Below the pieces are notes generated by a model. That model did not search any database. It had not been told where the DNA came from and worked only from the letters and a program-made list of their open reading frames with translations. A program made the translations under genes and the position numbers. A stretch of 64,000 nucleotides of DNA. Origin: Ophiodon elongatus. Taxonomy: Eukaryota > Chordata > Actinopteri > Perciformes > Hexagrammidae. This document shows positions 59,859 through 64,000 of this stretch, one piece after another. Numbering within the stretch: position 1 is the stretch's first letter; each line of letters begins with the position of its first letter. The stretch spans positions 530,001 through 594,000 of the forward strand of contig JACSYO010001502.1 of the NCBI GenBank assembly GCA_016806645.1. The letters run 5' to 3'.

Positions 59859-62040
59859 GTAGGAGGTTTTAGGTTGAATGGTTGGACTCTTGCTTTTAGG
59901 TCAAAATTGTAGTTTTTTTTTTCTGAACAACTGTCCCATTTATCTGGCTACTGTTGTTTGTAAATAAAAGAAGGATACTAAAGAAGTGCCCACCACAGCG
60001 TGGGTGCTCCTCAGCCATGCGGATCCTGCAGCAGCAGATACGGAAGCAGTGCACATGGTCCGAGGCAGAGGAGTGGAGAACCATCCGGCTGATGCAATAG
60101 AGGCTGAGAGCAGCTGAGAGCAGCTTGTGGACCGGGACTCTTTTAGAGATCTACCCTGGTGATCCACATGGTTTACAGAAGAGAATCCGCTTTGTGTGTT
60201 TGGATGTTTGCAGTTTTGAAAGTAATGCCTCGGTGGCCGAGAGGAGAAACATCGCCTTTTATAGCGAGTGTCGTGTGGATGAACTCGTGTGAACCTGCAC
60301 TGTAAATAAATGGAAATTACTGCACATTTTCCATCCGTGTTATCAAATAAGCTGTGGCCTAGTAACAGTTATGACCAATAGTGTGAGTAGATAATGAAGA
60401 CTTTGATCAAACATATGTTTGAAAATGATATTGTTATACTTACCTATACATTTGCTAGTGAAATGCTCTAAATGTCTTTGTGATTACGTTTTCACTCCGG
60501 CCCAATTTAGCTACTTGTTTTGTTTTGAAACATTTGTCTGTATGTGAAATAAGTAGTAATAACAAGTTTAAAACCAAACTACATCAAATGAATGCTCAGA
60601 ATAAGTTAATCAAAATAAATATTTTTCTCAGTCAAAATTTTCCTCCTGTGCAACAATATCATAAATAGCTGTAGAGAGGTCCCTTTTCTGTGATTGGACC
60701 GAGACAAAATCTGCTTCTTCCATGCATGAATGCCTTTCAAAGTTCATCCGAAGCTCATTTCAGGCTTCAGAAGTCTGAGTTATTCATATCAAATTTGTAT
60801 CTTTCAAATATGCTGTGTTTTTATGATATTCCCTCTCTATGTTACTGTAAAAGACAGAATTTGCTGAAATAGACCAAGAAACACTATTTATTTGAAGAAA
60901 GTAGTGTCATCAAAAGCTGACCAGAATAAAACATACAAACCCTGTATTATCCACACAGCTGATATTTTAGTCTGATATCAAATTTCACAAAGGTCAAGAC
61001 TGCATCCAGTCAGTCCATCCGTCAGTCTGAGAAGTTTCAACAACTTCCTGATTTTACTTTACTAAATACAAAACATATGGGTTGAAGTGGTGTAAGGACA
61101 ACATGTTGAGCTGATACTCGCTGATGGAAAGACTTTCATGGATGTAAAACCTTAAGCAGCTGCCATCCACCAAAGAGTTAGATTTACTTGAATGAGGCGT
61201 TACAGTGTCGTGTCCTGGTTTGGCTTTAAAACTCTCTAAGTTGTTTTTTTGTGTGGTGATTTTAAAGCATGGGAACTGTGACAAACTTTCATTATATATC
61301 GGCTATGGACACCTGAAACCTAGAAACATTGCCATGGCTTCAGAAACCAGGAGTACATTTGTTCATAAATCAGTTTTTTCTATCTGTTAAACGATTTTAA
61401 GTTTAGTTTCAATGAGGCTGTTTAGTGTCCTGCCGTTTCCTTTTCTGAATCACTCACTGCAGTGACCGTGATGAGACACTTTGTGTGGATGTATCAGACA
61501 GCTGTAATGAGGAATGTTTTGCTATAAATGAATACACTATAAATAAATAAACATCTACTAGGTGCCTTATTGATTAAAATGGGTCTGTAAATAATGGTAC
61601 TGTTCCCGACGTGTCAGCCAATTTAACATATAGCTTTAAAAGTAGTAGAGTAGTCGCTTTAAAACGGTCACTGGAGCATTTACACACTGAGCACCTGCCA
61701 AATAAATGTGACTTTTTCAGTTTTTGTAGTTATTAGGGGCACAGTGCCAGCTGGTGGTTAGAAACATATCTAAGACTGAGGACTGCTCCTATAAATCATG
61801 GACACCTTAACATAGTCTGTAAAATACAAGTCACATGTTTTATGTATGTGTGGTATTGCGTAGATTCTGTATTTGGTGTCACTGTGACATTTCTGCATGA
61901 AGTCACAAACCATGAGGACGGCAGGGAAAGAATACAAACACTGAATCAGTGAGAAACCTGCAAGGTCACGTCCACTAAGCTCTAACAGGGTGGGGGGGGG
62001 GGGGTTTGAGCTGCACCTGGTTTTAAACTAGGGTGTCAAC
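59859..62040. other. Downstream intergenic or intronic sequence
   Basis: No supported exon. A short frame at 60017-60100 (27 codons, starting MRILQQQIRKQCTWSEAEEW) and an AATAAA at 60305-60310 follow the CpG-rich region and could belong to a short transcript. The rest is AT-rich and carries a G13 run at 61992-62004. Confidence 0.4.
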
Positions 62041-62069
62041 ATCTCTCAATCTACATCACGAATGATCCT

Positions 62070-62072
<3 letters not shown>

Positions 62073-62125
<53 letters not shown>

Positions 62126-62148
62126 TGTGTGTGTGAGAGAGAGAGAGA
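62073..62148 (+). repeat. (GT)25 plus GA compound microsatellite
   Basis: GT to 62122, then gagtgtgtgtgt and a GA run. It stands 13 bases before copy 2 of the 202-bp block, as the 23.5-kb GT array stands before copy 1. Confidence 0.97.
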
Positions 62149-62160
62149 ACATGAGAACAT

Positions 62161-62362
62161 GTCCTCCCTGCCCCCGTATGCCACACACACTCCCACAGAG
62201 CAAGTGGATGATAAGGAATAGCTCATTAATGTAAAAGTCCACACCACAACATTTTCACACTTGCATACTTTGCATTTATGGGAGCGTTTTGTTGTGTGGT
62301 GGAGTTCTTATGCGTTGCAGGTCAAGTGTGGACCAGTAGATGAAGTCACATCACGTTGGAAT
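62161..62362 (+). repeat. 202-bp duplicated block, copy 2
   Basis: It starts gtcctccctgcccccgtatg and ends cacgttggaat, in the same orientation as 23639-23840 and differing at two positions. Beyond both edges the two loci are unrelated, apart from the GT microsatellite upstream. Confidence 0.95.
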
Positions 62363-62548
62363 CTCACTTTTGAATCAAAGTCATTAAACCAGTAAGAAAT
62401 GAAGATCTTCAGGCCTCAGTGATTAAGTATCTGCTGTATCACGAAGGGGATCCTTTTTAGTTTTAAGTCTGTTTTTTTGTTTTTTTTGGGACATTCATTT
62501 ATTTATTTTCTCCTGTTTTCTTCCACAAAGGCAAGAAGAAACATCCCA

Positions 62549-62576
<28 letters not shown>
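62549..62576 (+). repeat. (TG)14 microsatellite
   Basis: 28 bases of pure TG. Confidence 0.95.
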
Positions 62577-62579
<3 letters not shown>

Positions 62580-64000
62580 AAGACCCCCTTTGAGACTTCC
62601 GTCTGTGAAGGTATGAACATATCAACAAAACTCAGAGCCTCGTAAAAGCTGTAGTTCCTTTTCTCCTCGTGGGCGGCTCCTGTTGTCACATTCTGTTCTC
62701 ACTAGCTTTAATGCTACAAGGTCAGTGTGGCCCCAGATATGTCACTAAGGCCTAATTCCCCAGAAAGGAAAGTTTGTTTGGCTTGTGTAAGCAGCCTGTT
62801 TTACGACCGCTCTCACATGGCACTTTGTTTGCTCCATCCCCAGTTACACCACCAGTGGGCTTTTTGTAGTGCTGCTAAATGCACTTCACGTGCCAAGTGG
62901 CACATCAGCGCTCTCTGAATGGGCTCCGTGCTGCCGCCGTCTTTCAAATTCATGCAGGGAAAATTGTAATTAAAGACACTCGGCAGCTTTTCTCAAATTC
63001 ACGTTCGGAAAAATGTCAGGTTGCATACTTTAACCCTTCGGTCATGTGTGTTTCCCAGATGCAGGTGGTTGTACAGGTGTGTCTCTCACAAGTGTACAGG
63101 TCCAGGATTAATGCCTGACTGAAAGCAAATCAACTGTATTCTAAGGATGTAGTGCCTTCTAAAACATTCATTTACATGCAGAAAATCAGCGTAAAGTTTA
63201 TAATACTATATTTCTAAAATACCAATACTAGATTTATGTCGATATCTGAGCCAATTTGCTTGGATTTGTAGTTTTATAAGTTTAAAATGTTCTTGCGGCT
63301 CAACTCTGTGCTTTTAAACAATGTCACAGCGAACATAAAAGACATTTTAAAGGAGCTCAAGTATTTAGCCTCATGCCAAATAGTGACGAGCATGTTCCAA
63401 ACAAATTACCCCCCCCCCTCTCCCCCATGTGCGTCACGAGCAGGTGTTGAGACCGCCGATTGGCTGAGAAGAGGGCCGGGTTCTGCCCTGCCCACCTTCC
63501 TTTTTTTTAGCCCAGCCCTGCATGTCACATCTTGTGCATGCTACAGTACGCCTCCGCGGTGAGTCCTGAACCTCTGGCTGTGCCCCGCCTCCTTTTGCAC
63601 GCGCTGCGATGTAACAAAGGTTCTCGCTTGCACAGCATACAAGGACATATTGTTTCATGTCCGACACGTTGACGTGAGAAGTACACAGTTTACAGATGCA
63701 CCTTTTTTCCCTTTTGGGGTTTCCTTTCTAGCTTCAGCTGTATGAACACTCCCCACGGTTGTTTTGGCCTCCGCATGTTGGTCTAATCAAACAGTTAGCC
63801 CAATGGAACGTCAGCCTCAAACTGTTTAGGTCATCGTAACCTAGACAGGCAACACAAAAGGGGCTAGGCATCACAGCTGGTCTGTGTCTTTAGCCCGGGG
63901 GCCATGTGAAGAGTCCCTGTTCTATTTGTGGGCTGGACACATGAATGGTTTGTACACTAAGAGGCGTGTGCGTCACGTGTCAAAGCAGCTCTCGTAAACG
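62577..64000. other. Non-coding end of window with a GC-rich segment
   Basis: No exon can be supported. At about 63400-63610 there is a GC-rich segment with ccgattggctgag (an inverted CCAAT box), gtgccccgcctcc (a GC box) and several CpG, which could be a small promoter or enhancer. The remaining sequence is unremarkable. Confidence 0.4.

Overview
The window looks like a piece of a teleost fish genome. It is AT-rich and mostly non-coding, with very long (GT)n, (GA)n and (CT)n microsatellites, several dispersed repeats of kinds I recognise from fish genomes, and one intron-rich vertebrate gene on the + strand. That gene is glycogen branching enzyme 1 (gbe1; 1,4-alpha-glucan branching enzyme). 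The window holds its last nine coding exons, between 6040 and 52666. They join in frame through consensus splice sites into 373 complete codons plus a stop. The earlier exons, carrying the N-terminus, the CBM48 domain and the first part of the barrel, must lie upstream of position 1.

Layout: 1-6039 is the 3' part of an intron, with no gene I can support. Exons lie at 6040-6155, 8415-8542, 8846-8944, 16986-17096, 17179-17350, 31291-31475, 35256-35386, 43380-43497 and 52604-52666 (stop). Intron sizes run from 82 bases to about 13.9 kb. The intron at 6156-8414 holds a 971-bp hAT-like DNA transposon with a perfect 8-bp target-site duplication, next to a second repeat. The large introns hold microsatellites at 12.9, 23.5, 25.4, 29.8, 30.0, 35.6 and 37.6 kb, old dispersed repeats at about 9.5, 19.8, 22.3, 26.4 and 43.7 kb, and a 21-bp-period minisatellite at 50.0-50.5 kb. 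After the stop come a probable 3' UTR, a near-perfect 15-bp-stem hairpin at 55.55 kb, more repeats, and a CpG-rich stretch at 59.5-59.9 kb. That stretch has promoter and first-exon features and may belong to the next gene.

Only one protein is supported. No prokaryotic-style operon, CRISPR array or nested protein gene is visible. Nearly all other open frames are simple-repeat artefacts, antisense shadows or unsupported intronic ORFs. The most interesting signals are: a long AG-free TG/T tract directly upstream of the exon that carries the catalytic nucleophile, arranged like the CFTR TG-T element; two copies of a 202-bp block (two mismatches) that each begin beside a GT microsatellite 38.5 kb apart; the 15-bp perfect hairpin; and the CpG-rich candidate first exon downstream of gbe1.
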